A DNA stretch of 6,381 bases from JAEUJT01 sp044225205 (lineage in GTDB: Bacteria; Myxococcota; Myxococcia; Myxococcales; Myxococcaceae): assembly GCA_044225205.1 (NCBI GenBank), contig JBGAIY010000438.1:1-6381 (forward strand), read 5' to 3'. The notes beneath the pieces are model-generated. The model saw only the letters and a program-made list of their open reading frames with translations. It searched no databases and had not been told where the DNA came from. How positions within the stretch are numbered: the stretch's first letter is position 1; every line of letters starts with the position of its first letter. Both the position numbers and the translations under genes were made by a program. Positions 6,280 through 6,381 of the stretch are shown one piece after another.

Positions 6280-6381
6280 CTTCTCGTTCCAAAGGGTGCG
6301 AGCGTCAAGCGAGCAGAATCGCGCGCTTTCCTCTTGGGCGGCGGTGCTCGGGCCGGGTAAATCAGCTCGATGACCGAGGGG

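Noticed and set aside
6303..6308. A -35-like TTGACG on the minus strand upstream of the membrane-protein gene
   Set aside because: No -10-like hexamer is found at 16-18 nt spacing, so it does not support a promoter call.
6370..6381. Possible start of a divergent plus-strand gene (ATG at 6370)
   Set aside because: Only four codons are visible and no ribosome binding site precedes the ATG.

Overview
The window is GC-rich, densely coding bacterial DNA carrying five protein genes in two convergent operons. All five look like parts of a surface-glycan locus (O-antigen, capsule, exopolysaccharide or a protein-glycosylation pathway). There are no RNA genes, mobile elements, CRISPR arrays or phage genes that I can support. 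The long glycosyltransferases, the GTG starts, the strong G/C bias at third codon positions and the wide spread of antisense open frames suggest a GC-rich Gram-negative, perhaps a myxobacterium or relative. The taxonomic guess is weak because no marker gene is present.

Left operon (+ strand, 1-2701): the C-terminal part of a GT-B glycosyltransferase (family GT4), whose 5' end lies outside the window; a class I methyltransferase of the Methyltransf_24/CmcI-like type; and a two-part protein joining a ParB/sulfiredoxin-like 'DGHHR' domain to a C-terminal SAM-dependent methyltransferase domain. Gaps of 10 and 18 nt and visible ribosome binding sites indicate co-transcription.

Right operon (- strand, 6218 down to 2707): a polytopic membrane protein with the features of a GT-C/DUF6020-like enzyme, followed through a 4-nt ATGA stop/start overlap by a 703-residue GT4-GT2 double glycosyltransferase. 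The last genes of the two operons meet tail to tail with only 5 nt between their stop codons.

The GT4 halves at the two ends of the locus are clear paralogues (shared KLQAVK segment, EX7E motif and a downstream G-x-N-C segment), so both operons probably serve one glycan pathway. In this model the glycosyltransferases extend a sugar chain, the two methyltransferases decorate or cap it, and the membrane protein acts on a lipid-linked or exported intermediate. That model is inference; no substrate can be read from the sequence.

The most notable signals are: a perfect 30-bp in-frame tandem duplication inside the GT4 domain of the double glycosyltransferase; the ParB/Srx-like plus methyltransferase fusion; loss of the usual acidic residue in the 'IDGxH' motif of the first methyltransferase; and an arrangement of competing short inverted repeats just upstream of the membrane-protein gene. 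I see no convincing evidence of a wholly new defence or mobile system here.
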